This document shows, piece after piece, positions 1-11,000 of a DNA stretch of 64,000 nt. The stretch is from Ciona savignyi. Its lineage: Eukaryota > Chordata > Ascidiacea > Phlebobranchia > Cionidae. The notes under the pieces were generated by a model. That model did not search any database and was not told the DNA's origin. It worked only from the letters and a program-made list of their open reading frames with translations. The stretch spans positions 198,298-262,297 of the forward strand of contig CH002498.1 of assembly GCA_000149265.1 (NCBI GenBank). The letters are read 5' to 3'. The position numbers and the translations under genes were made by a program. Numbering within the stretch: position 1 is the stretch's first letter; every line of letters starts with the position of its first letter.

Positions 1-194
1 AAATAAAACAGTTGGATATTCTTGATTATATAATTGTTTAGAATCAGTGATTATGAATATTATGTATGTGTAGTGTTGTGACTGTAAATGCACCTATTCC
101 AATTATATGATATCTATGTACTATCCTAGATGTAATCACATTAAACATGGTTAATTCATTGTGATACTTGCCTTACGGAGCGTGCAGTACTTAA

Positions 195-784
195 TCAAAA
201 AACTAAGGGTTCTAAATTCTGTAAGCATAAGACACACAACAATATGCCTAAGAAATATTATTTGTCCTTATTCTTTAATATTAAATGCTTACATGGGCCT
301 CAAGAAATCTCCTGGTTCCAATCGATTGAGTAGAATTCTTGTCACTTAAACTTGTGGTCCAGTGCAAAGAACGGCCAATTGCTTTTGATATGCGAATTCT
401 TCCATAATACGTCCTTGATTTTGCAACCAAAACGTCCTCGCGTAAAAACACTAGGACACCTGTATTTTATTCCATGATTTAATATGAAGAAAATTTCAGA
501 ATTGCCCCGAATATGAAGTGATAACCTAATTATATCCTTAGACCTGACAGAACTTTTGTTTATTTTATCTTAACAAAAGTCTGACGGGTTAATCTGGTGG
601 TTTAGTGTGTTGCCTTTCAGTCGAAGGGTTGCAGAAACGCACTTGGTTTTTCCATTCACGGGGATAAACATGAATATCCTATCCAAAACAAAAACTTACC
701 AAAGACGATTCCAGCTGCTACTGCTAAAAATACAGAAATTAGAACCACAAGTAAAATCCATTTCTGCTTTTTAGTAAGATCCAT
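195..784 (-). CDS. Small single-pass membrane protein, unrecognised (3 exons)
   Basis: Spliced by hand on the minus strand: exon 1 784-700, exon 2 459-293, probable exon 3 218-195. Each intron has a GT donor (GTAAGT after exon 1, GTAAGC after exon 2) and an AG acceptor, and phases agree (1, then 0). The introns are about 240 and 74 nt. The product would be about 91 residues. It begins MDLTKKQKW, followed by one hydrophobic helix at about residues 9-33 and then a basic, Ser/Thr-rich tail with one N-x-S/T site. The lysines before the helix suggest a signal anchor with the C-terminus outside, which is inference. A SINE remnant lies in intron 1. I do not recognise the family. The last exon is least certain: it adds only seven codons before TGA, and no AATAAA was found after it, so the true 3' end could lie outside the window. 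Confidence 0.5.
587..685 (+). repeat. SINE family A, internally deleted copy
   Basis: The tRNA-like head is followed directly by the 3' tail (conserved ending CACGGGGATAAACATGAAT, then ATCCT units). The middle third is missing. It sits in intron 1 of the small minus-strand gene. Confidence 0.7.
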
Positions 785-1520
785 CTTTGTGTTTAAATCC
801 ACTAAATCATTGCATTTTTAACGTTGGGTTTAAAAAGCACATTAGGTTTATGATGTACACTACAGTACGAAAAATGTTTTCTTGCTGAAAAATAAGTTAC
901 TAGGCTATATAGCGAAAAAAATGTCAACAAGCCACAACTATATTATAGAAAAAAGGGTTTCAAAGATGTATTCTTTCGGACCACATTGTAACAGTTGACA
1001 TACATTGTTTAGATCCATTGGATTGTTGGGCTGACCAAAACTTTAATACACTAGGGTTTTTACCTTCGATGTAGAAATCAGTGCTGTGGTAATCCCACAT
1101 GTGTTTATAATTGTATCGCTGTGTATTTTTATTATTAATTCGTTATGCCATGTGTCCAGATATTGTGCATGGGAAGTTACGATTAATTTCCGGTTTTCGA
1201 CAGCTTAGTCGATGAATTGTTTCCCGCGAGGTCTGCTTAACGCCTTCCAAGCTTCGTGTATACAAACATGTGTTTCCTGTTTTGAGCCTTATATAAATTG
1301 TGTATAATTCCATAACATCAGAGAGCATTTTGGTAGAGCCTCGCTTGGCTTTGCCGCTTTCTCAACCTTGTACCTTACTTACCTAAGCTATGCCCCTATG
1401 TACAGCGCTGTGACTGGCTGCACCTTGCGTGAAAACCTAATAAATACCTAACCTATGTTTACCCCTTGTTTTACCCTGGTAAAAGCCCGTCTAAAGTTAA
1501 AGCGCTGATATAATACTAAC
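785..1520. other. Intergenic, no gene seen
   Basis: AT-rich sequence upstream of the small minus-strand gene. The only open frame (1143-1328, minus) resembles nothing I know and has no clear splice context. The promoter of the minus-strand gene should lie here, but no TATA box could be placed with confidence. Confidence 0.4.
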
Positions 1521-1650
1521 TGGTCTTGTTTTTTTTTTTGGGGGGGGGGCTTAGTTTCGATCTAATGGGCTCGTTGGTAACACCATTTTTGTATGTAGGT
1601 CGTTATATGTATCGGTCGCGTTAACTATTCGGCCAAAACGAACCGGTCCA
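1521..1650 (-). repeat. SINE family B (tRNA-Ser-like)
   Basis: Read on the minus strand it begins with an A-box-like stretch, GGCCGAATAGTTAACGCGAC, then a body shared with the copy at 14345-14526 and a G/A-rich end. The homopolymer run at 1530-1549 is its tail. It is more diverged than the 14345 copy. Confidence 0.55.
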
Positions 1651-2208
1651 AATAAACCTTATCATATCTTGTTTAGAGTTACAACAAAGTGAAATAAAGA
1701 GATTTCAAAACACAACACAGAATGTTGTATTAAATGTTGTATCCGCGTGTTAGTTTAACGCGTTTGTGATAACGATAAAAAACACAGTATGTTTTATTTC
1801 TTACTAATGCTTTATTCATTTCACATTAAACTTAAACAATAACTCAGGTAGAAATTTAACTCAAATGACAGCATTGGACACACAATGTAATCCAACATTC
1901 TAAGTCTTTCGCACTGTATTGCACTAGAATAAGTGTGCGGTCTTTTCATACAACTGTCTGAGAATAAAAAAAGCGCGTTTTGTTTTGTTAAAAACCATAG
2001 AGGCCATATGCCGTAAGTATAAGTTTGGTTTTGCCGGTGCTATTTCACGTAGACATACATTTTGGAGACACTGTTATAGCTGTTCTAGGAAAGGATATTC
2101 AAGTTTCATCCCAAGATATGGGAAAACGCAGAAGAGTTCCAAACGGTTACCCACCGTGGTTTAAGGTAATTGTTACAGTATGTCGTAGGCCTATGTACTA
2201 AAGTACTT
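1651..2208. other. Intergenic, no gene seen
   Basis: No convincing exon. A 16-codon open stretch beginning at the ATG at 2118 ends at a possible donor (2166), but it has no matching downstream exon and is not called. Confidence 0.3.
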
Positions 2209-2258
2209 TCAGTTTTAGAAGTACATATTAATCCATTGTGTTCAGGCGATGCCAGTAC
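2209..2258 (-). repeat. SINE family A fragment
   Basis: A short inverted piece of the SINE middle (the 'ATTAATCC...TTCAGGC' block), directly before a longer plus-strand copy. The two lie head to head. Confidence 0.45.
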
Positions 2259-2263
2259 ATTGG

Positions 2264-2561
2264 TCCTATCGGTTAGTCTGTTGGTTTAGTGCGACACCTT
2301 TAAACTCAAGGGTTGGGGGTACAAATGTGGTCGCTTATAGCTAGTCAGTTATGTCCATGGGCAAGGCACTTAACGGTCATTGCCTGGACCCAGCGGATTA
2401 ATGGGTTTTACTAAATTAAAGGAACGTGTGTATCATAAACAACATACTAATAGCTACGGTGAGCGCGAGGTGATCGTATGATTGCCCGTGTGTTAAGCTG
2501 TTAACCCCCCTTGGTTTTTCTATTCACGGGGATAAACATGAATATATTCTATTCTATTCTA
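2264..2561 (+). repeat. SINE family A, near full length
   Basis: tRNA-like head with an A-box-like TTGGTTTAGTG, then the body with GGGCAAGGCACTTAACGG and CCCAGCGGATTAATGGG, the conserved CACGGGGATAAACATGAAT and an ATTCT-type tail. It has moderate divergence and a degraded B box. Confidence 0.8.
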
Positions 2562-3169
2562 ATGCCAGGCCGTCTAACTAGCGTCTGGATTTGAACCGCA
2601 ATCTTCTGGTTGACGATAGGTGTGTAAAAACTTTCCCAAAAAGATATACCTCATAAAATACAAGCTTGCAGGGGTCTATCCTAAATACCATCGTGGCAAA
2701 AGATGAACGATAAAAAAATAAGGTTAGACCAACTGCTTTTTTGCCGCCTTTGGCAGACAGCTAGCATTAAAAAGTTGATTCTGCGAACAAACTTTAATAA
2801 ATATCAGAAAGAATTTCTACGTAATATTTTGGAGTCTGACTAAAACCCGAAACGTACGTTTACCGACCAGCCTCAATCAAAACGTTAATGTTTCCACTTA
2901 CTTTTAAAAAGATTTTTGGGATTGACTCATTTTATTAGGAATGACTCAAAAGGCTGACCTTGCAATTTTTCAAAGCAAATACTTAAATTTCATTTGTATG
3001 CCTGGGAGAATCGTAGCTTTTCAATCGCAAAGCTTGAGTCAGAATATTTTGCAACTGGTGTTTAGGTCAGACAGTGTGAATTTTAGTCAATGCTTTATTT
3101 GAAAAATCTGCTGAGGTATATATAGCATATAACACAGTTCCTTAATTAAAAACAACGTGTCCACAGTTT

Positions 3170-3290
3170 TATTATACGCCATTTTCCAAGTTTCAAGGAA
3201 CATTTTTGTAATCAATCTTTTAGGTCTATAGATATGTTGATCGGTCGTGCAAACCATTTTACCAAACCTATCATGCTGTCTGTCATTGAT
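3170..3290 (-). repeat. SINE family B, diverged copy
   Basis: On the minus strand it shares AAATGGTTTGCACGACCGAT and a following ACAAAAA..GAAACTTGG block with the better copy at 14345-14526. A 69-codon open frame across it (3087-3296) is probably accidental. Confidence 0.4.
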
Positions 3291-3500
3291 ACTCAATTTT
3301 TACAATCTTGTCTGCGTGGTGGTGCTATAGAGCTAAAATAGGAAATATTTCAGTCATATAATGGCAAGATGCAAAATTTAAGTTGATCATCTGAGGTGGA
3401 AAGGTGATTGTGAAACATACGTTCTTAAGAACAACTTGTACACAGTTGAATGAAGGGGGTATTGCTGTACACGATAGAGCTGTTACGATTCATTTAAATC

Positions 3501-3602
3501 TACTAAGTTTTAACCCCATGATGAGCTCATTGCTAAGTTCGTTTTATAAGTAGAAATTGTATGAATCGGTCTTGTTAACCATTCGTTCACACAAGCGTTT
3601 TG
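3501..3602 (-). repeat. SINE family B, diverged copy
   Basis: On the minus strand CGAATGGTTAACAAGACCGA is followed by a body ending in GAGCTCATCATGGGG and AAACTTAG, in the same order as the other family B copies. Confidence 0.5.
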
Positions 3603-4743
3603 AAATCTACTTGATTGGGACAATGTGTCCCTAGTACCGTAGTAGGAACACCACCAATCCTAAGTTTACGTTGGTATTAATTAAAAATACGGTGGTGGTC
3701 TATTTTCCAGAAATTAAAACGAGCAAGAAAAACAATTTAACCCTGTGCGGTGCCCGTGGATTAAGAACTCGTTTCCGAGTGCAGAGGTTTAATCAGTATC
3801 GTGGGCAATACTCCCTGGGTGGTTTCAAATGGCATTAGTTACCCACCGAAGGTCCTTTTGTCCCGCCGTTGAAAACTTGACATTGCCGTTTTGCTCAGCG
3901 GAAATCGACTCATTATTGAAAGGTCGGCGCGCGATTTATATAATTGTTACCGTGACCCCTGGCCAGCGCTGGAGCCAGTTATCCTATAATAACTTCCGAA
4001 CGCCACACGGTCTGAATAACGTCAATAAAATGTAGCGAACGTCTCGTAAATGAACCGAAGCACTGTCGACTAAATCACAACAGTAGTCAGATTCACCGAA
4101 TACAAAATCCGTTTTTGGCAACTTAAAATTCTGCTCATTTATTTTGAGTGCCAAGCCAAATACAACAGACTGTTAGAATTCCTTTTCAACGCAGAGGAAC
4201 CATTTAATAATCGGTCCTAATTGATCAAAAATTCACACTGTTTAAAAAAAAGTAGGGATGGTATTGAAATTAAGGTGTCAGCCCGTGACAACTCGCCTTC
4301 ACGAGTGTTTTGATTTCGAAATAGCGGTACACCAGCCTCCATGCAATGTTTTTTCTTAGGGGCATATAGGGGTATACGGGTGGTCGCCAGTGCCACCCGT
4401 GATTTTTAAATTCTCAGTTATTCGATTGAAAATGATTTATTTAGGTTTTACCCAGACAGGCGCTTTAGGAATTCTGCAATAACCCGGCACCGGCAGTTAG
4501 CCATAATTGTCTTGGGCGCGAAAGGAAATATCATAATTGAATGATAATAAGCTAAGAAAAACAAATGAAGTCAGCGTTCACAAACAACGACTTTATTGGC
4601 CGTTTTAGGTAGGAATCTACGTGGTATAAATTCTACGTTATTGGCTGTGATTCACAGTAGCTTACTTTAATTTAATAAGCTTTTTTCGTGCAATCGTGCC
4701 ATATCTCTAGTCCGGCCCGATGGTCTAGCAATCGTGCCATATT

Positions 4744-5043
4744 AGTCCGGCCCGATGGTCTAGCGGTTAAGTGCGTCGCCTTTCAATCGAAAGGTTGCAG
4801 GTGCGAAACTGGTCGCTAGCTAGTCGGTTGTGTCCTTGGGCAAGGCACTTTACGGACATTGCCTGAACCCAGCGGATTAATGGGTTCTACCAAATTGAAG
4901 GAACGTGTCTATCATATACAACACACTGCAATAGCTCCGGTAACCCGACGATGGGCGCGAGGTGATCTGACGATTGCCCGTGTGATAACCCCTGGGGTTT
5001 TCCCATTCACGGGGATAAACATGAATATCCTCCTCCTCCTCCT
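4744..5043 (+). repeat. SINE family A, well-preserved full-length copy
   Basis: One of the cleanest copies. The A box TGGTCTAGCGG, a B-box-like GGTTGCAGGTGCGAAAC, the body and the 3' signature are all present, ending in a run of TCC units. Immediately upstream (4691-4743) the flank plus the first ~20 bases of the SINE head are present a second time, so the element has a duplicated start. Confidence 0.85.
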
Positions 5044-5045
5044 AA

Positions 5046-8000
5046 TCTCTTTTTCTCTGTGGTAATCGAATTTCGAAAGCATGGTGATTTTTATCTAAAC
5101 GAAAGGTTTGATATTTCGGCTGCTTCCTTCCGGCATTACATTGCGCACACCTAATCTGACTGGAAAATACTTTAAATCGTCCATGTGGGGTATCTTAGAC
5201 CGCGTTAAGGTCGAATTTCCCTCGTCACTAAGCGAAACTACTCCCGACGAGACGATCACCCCAGAAAAGGACATGGCCTCTGACCTTGCGTTGGATAAAA
5301 CAGGGCACTGAACCAGCTGTCCACGAGGGTTTAGGTCGGGGGTTGAGAGTAAGGGCGTGGGACTGTTTCCCTGTTTTTGTTTTTACACAACACTAATTCA
5401 GTTGCCCGAAAACTTGTGGGGTATACGGAGTCTCGTGGCGGCGGCCGTTTAGGTGGGAATGCTGTGATCTACTCAGCGGCGGGCAAGTCTACACCCAACA
5501 CCGACGTTCGGCACTTGGGTTTCGTAGTAAGTTGTGGTCAGCGCTGCTCGGTAAAGCATACAAGGGTTGAAAAACAAATGACATCTAAGCCTGTTAATTA
5601 CCTCGGCGGCGTCCGGCAGTCTGTGTTGTTAAGCAAGTTCTCGTACACAAGCGATCTGAAGATAGATGTCTCTCTTGTAGTACTGTGTGTACGCATTGTG
5701 AGGGTATGGCGACAAGCGTCCGATGATGAAAACTTACAATGTTTGAACTAATTGGTTAAGTCCACATAATTAACTGATGGACGAATAGAAAGTCATCCTA
5801 CCGTTGACACAGCGGAAGGGAAAATGATATTCATATGACGCCGTGTGGTCGCCTTGAATATTAAAAGGAAAGGGTAAAATCATTGATAAATCGTTTTCCA
5901 AGAATAGTTATCACTTCCAATGGGGACATACGCTAGTAACCGTGACCAGGTGTCGACGGACGCCACCCCGGCTTTCTGTCACTCACTCTACCGATCAAAG
6001 ATCTCAAAGTATAGGCCGGAACAAGATCACTGCCCCGATGTCAAGTGGCGCAATGACTGCGGGAAGTGGCTCTTCTCCATACCGCCGCCACATTAATTTC
6101 AGAGCTAACAGAAATTGAGCAATGGTGAGGCACACCTTACCAAGAAATTTAAATGCGAGCCAAATAAGATATCTCTGACATTTAATTGCATTTTGCCCGC
6201 GACCACAACACTCAAATGCCAATATCAATTTAGGAGTATATATTTAGAATATACGATCGTTCTGGTGCCAAGTGGCGAGTCCAAGTCACGTAAAATTTGC
6301 CATTTTAGTAAAAAGCCTTCGAACACCATTATCAGCCACCAAAATAAGGCATAAGCGAGACGTATACTAGGTATATGTAAACGTATCGAAGTCGCCAATT
6401 AAAAGACGGCGTTATCTCTCCGCTTTGATCGCCGTCGATTCCCACGTCTAAATTTTGAGTTCGTCGCCGCTCTGTTTACCAGCAACAGGGCGGACATGTA
6501 AGCGATACGAAAATGTTGCAGTGCGGTTTGGCCGCCGCGCCACCATCTAAGCCGAAATAGCGCAATGCAAAACCTTCAGCAAAGCTAACCACGCAGTTAT
6601 AGGCGCCGGCACTCGATACTCCTCTTACGTCATCAGACACTTTGACCTTAGCGGCACCTTGCTTTGAATATATCAAACAGCATACTGGGGTATAATCTAC
6701 TTTAAATATTATCGAACAGTACAACACCCAGATCCCTTTCCATTTTGAGATTTGATTTGTAAATACACCTGCAGCATCGATCGGAGCAGGACCCATGTCA
6801 ATGCAGGAAACTTCGCATATCAATCATTTCAAAAGCTTCCAGATTACAAAATGACTTAACAATTTGGCACAGCGCAAGCCGGGGCAAATCCCACAGACAA
6901 TTCGTACCAGATTTCCTGACCTTCAAGGCGGATTTTTCATTTAAACTAACAGTACTTGGCTAAAGCCTTTCAGAATCGTCCAAGTCGCGTGCGCCATGAG
7001 AGGCCTGCTTTCTGAAAAATTGGAATGGTACCCAAATTTAAGGTAAAGTATGTGGTGGGAGGCACAGGCTTATAAGCCTTAAAAATGGTACATATTTAGG
7101 TTTGTTTAATATACACTAACATATATAGACCACAGAATAAAAAATAAATCTGGAAATATATTATCTCTTAATAGTCAAATGCAACCAACTATAGAGAGAG
7201 TACAAACGTGTTGTCCGGCTTCCAGGGCATCCTAGGTTAAACATCTTAGCGACTGTGTGACTTAATTATGATCAGGTAATATATAATATGACATCAAGGG
7301 TATTTCATGTTCATTAACATATCCAGTTTTTTTTGTAATAACCAGGTCAATTCCTATGCTGGTGTCACAAGTGTTTAACGGTGAAAATACTTCTCTATTC
7401 TGCCCCTTCGGAAAGTTAGGACCGGGAAATGGGCAGACAGACAGGCCTAATTAATCTGGTAAGTTTTTATCGCACACATAAGTCCATTCTTACTAGGTTT
7501 ACCACAAAGCATTTAACCAGGTGTCAAGTTGTATCCTGAACAGCGCAGAGAGGTCAATTAAAGTACAGGTGTGCCCTTGAACTATGTGGTAGCCTAACCT
7601 ATCGGTTCCCGTTACGCGACTGTCAGTATTGCTGCGATGAGAAGTCTTGACCTTTTTTTGTCTCGGTCCAGGCCAAATCTATGTTAAATTATTTTGCTCC
7701 CACGCACTCTGTGGTTCCCACCACGTAGACGTGTTGTGTTCGCGATTACGTTACTCGAACAAGGTACAAATTTGTAATCTTGAATTGAAGGTGAAAGAAG
7801 TTAATTATTTCGGTTCCTAAAGCACCTGTGCTTTCCTTGTCCTTGATAGGAAATCACAATAGATTTATATCGCACTAAGCTGACTAGTAGAGCGAAAAAA
7901 AACCGAACCTTCCCTAGATGGCAGCACTGGGTTAAAAAAGGTTTTCATAATTATTACAGAAATATAAGTCTCATTAAAAGCATTTCATATCCACTGGGTA

Positions 8001-11000
8001 ACTATCTGGGGGATGTTCTTTACAAGCGATTAATTGAGTTACCCCTCGAAGTACAGTTGGGGTGGTAACTTTCCCACATGCGGTCGACTGGGTGGGTATG
8101 CCTTGCCGACGGTAATTACCCGTTTAACCCAGTTGGATGCGAGTCGGGCGTCGACAGGTCGTCTGCGGAAATATAACAAGTGTTACCCGCTACAAAGCAC
8201 TAGATGCCGAACATCGACTCTCGTTTGGGCCTGGGCAAATATAGACGAACTGGAGCGGCGTTCGAGTTATTGCTGCCGCGTCGAAATTTCAAGTAGCCGC
8301 GACGGTCACACGGCGACCCGGTAAAACCTGAGAAAGCTGAATTAAACCATTTTGATCGAACATATACATACATTTTATAAAACTTTATAAATACAGTCTA
8401 CCTTTATTTTGTGCTGGGTGTTTCATTGGCCAATGACTAGCAACCTATTCTAATATCAATATTCTTTTTAGGCCTTTTAAAGCCCTGTAATGGTGGATTT
8501 TACAGTACGGCATTGTGATAATTAGAAACAACAGCCAGATTTCTGGTTGACTTGTCTTTTCTGCATAACATTTATCATCCGATCGATATCTATTAGGAAC
8601 ATTCTTTCTTCGTTTTAATGAAACCCAAAACGCATCATCAAAGAACCTCGCTTTTAGTGTTTATCCCCAAAGAGCCAGTATAAACAGGATTAGAATAATA
8701 CAGGCACACTTAATACACTTTAAACAGTAAAATTCGATATAAGCCTCATATATGATAGACATTGAGTCGTTTTTTAGATTATATTACACTAAACATATAA
8801 AGAAAAAATCAAAATTTTATTTTTATGTTTAAATGTATGCTGACATCAGAATTTGACAGTTGACATTGTATTTACAGTAATGCACAACAAAACATGCAGG
8901 AAAAGACCAAAAAAAATCCTGTAAAGTTAAAGGTCTACAAAAATTATAAAAACATCTAATTAAAGAAGACGTCATTTTTTATTTGCCTCTTAAAAACAGG
9001 ACATAGCGAGCCGGGAAATATACTTTCAGGTCTTGTCCTATGGCATGACGTAATCGCAGTCGATATAACAAATTTTAAAGGTATGCTCTGTGTATACTTC
9101 GTTATTGTATATTAAAAAATTCCAATTATTTTGTGTAAACATAGATACCAAAAACTTGCAAAACTGTCAGTCGTTGCAACGTTGGTGCCAATATTATTAA
9201 CCTTTATCGGAAAATTCTTTGTTTTCCGATTGTTGAATGACAACGCGGTTTAGAGTGCGTTTTTAAGACTGTACTTAATCTAGCGCAATCTTAAACTTAT
9301 TGCTCAACTTAGACTAAAACAGCAAGGCTTTGTATCACCCTGGCTAATAACCACTAGTTTGTGTTTACTCTATGGCGTAAGCAGAAGCCTTGGTCACGAG
9401 ATAGCGACGGTTTCCAGCGCTGTTTTAGGAATATAAAGACTTTTGTTTGCATTCGGAACTGTCCGAAATTTGACAGCTCTCAAGGAACCTGTCAACTCAC
9501 CGGTAGCGAAGTAATAACCCGTTTAGAATGATTGTGATGAAATAATAAGCGCTGAGTATATTCGGCGTCGCAATGTCCACCAAGGATCCTCATTGACAGC
9601 ATCTTTTCAGTGTTTCCATTTTTTTATTTAACTCGATTTTATTTTCACGAATTCAAATCTATAAGCGTATCACTAAAATAGGTCTTAATTGTACCATTAA
9701 TGTTTAGCAAGATATTTTGAGGTGGGCCTATTCGAACCTCATTACAAAATTGTATCCATATTTAAGGTAACACGTTTTATACGTCGTATGTTAAACACTA
9801 ATTTATATAGGTAGCACCGGGTTTGCTTTACTTAAGCAATATTCTATGCGTATGTTTAGTGTTTTTACTAATTGTTTTTTGGTGAACTATTTCATTGTGT
9901 GTAGCAGACAAATTAGTGAAAACTGGTTTGGTGATTCTTATAGAACTGTCTTGTGGGTGCAGTCGTCATATTCGAAGTTTGATTTGGCTAATGGAAAAAA
10001 ACATTAATCCTTAGGAAACACTGATTCAAGTTGATAATTCTGACTTGGAATCTGTCACGTTCTTAGTGTTTGCGGACTTCCCGATTCGACTTGCTCGGCC
10101 GAAAATTGCGACAACTCAAATTTAATTTCGCAAATCGAACAGACAGGCTCGGGACACGTTGAGATTGACGCCCACTCAAAAGATTTGCCCCCTTTCCCGA
10201 TATTAATGTTTATGGACGGCGGGGATGATTAACCGACTAAATGTATAGATAGTGCTGATGTCAAGAAAATCAGTTTCGCTTTAAAATTGACTGCACCCTC
10301 TCAGGAATTGTCACCCATCTTTGTGGTGGAAAAGGTGAAAATGCACAACGCTTCCAAAACAATGTATTCCATTGTCGAGTTTAATGAATTCAATTTTATG
10401 ATTAAGACTTTTTATTCTCCTTCGAGCGGTTTTAAACGACAAACTACCATTAATCGTGGATGTCTGTATTCCTGTTCAAATTTCACTGTACAGGGGTTAT
10501 TTGAATATGGATTATGGGATATTTGCATCGGAAACGCGATTATCATCTAAGTAACCTTATCCTTGCGTATGGCATTTACAGCGACACGTGCGTAAATACA
10601 CGAAAAACGAATCTGATGGTTTAGATGGTCTTTTAATGCCATAACCTTTTGAGTCGTTAGTCAATAGGTAAATGGCCCCGACGAGAAGTATATTAAATCC
10701 TGCCAATACACGGTATTTCCGATCTTTTTCGTAGTTGTAGTTTTAAACTCATCTAAGGTTATAATGCTACAGCCTTGTGATATTTTTTAATGATTGGGTT
10801 ACGCAAACAATAAACCTAATTAAAATGGATTTGGCTGTGTATAATTGATTTACTCGCCAGTTCGCCTCCTCACAGCCACAACTCTCATAAGGTTTTCACT
10901 TAAACTTTGCATGGTTTGCATTTTAAATAAGAGAATAACCCGATGCATGGCATTTTTATTACCTCTTGATAAATCAAGAAATGGTCGTTTAATTAACCGA

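Larger units (their letters stand above)
2562..4690. other. Intergenic with two SINE B remnants
   Basis: No gene seen. Around 2575-2625 a minus-strand piece carries a T-arm-like GGTTCAAATCC and may be another tRNA-derived remnant. Two SINE B copies (3170-3290 and 3501-3602) are listed separately. Open frames at 3087-3296 and 3829-4035 are unlike known proteins. Confidence 0.35.

Noticed and set aside
2118-2165. Possible first coding exon (starts MGKRRRVPNGYPPWFK) with a GTAATT donor
   Set aside because: Only 16 codons, and no downstream exon in the right phase could be found before the SINE at 2264 or after it.
5377-5751. 124-codon plus-strand open frame
   Set aside because: It has no good ATG near its start, no similarity to a known protein and no flanking exon.
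6476-6823. 115-codon minus-strand open frame
   Set aside because: Local GC is raised, so long chance frames are expected. No family match, no splice partner and no start context of note.
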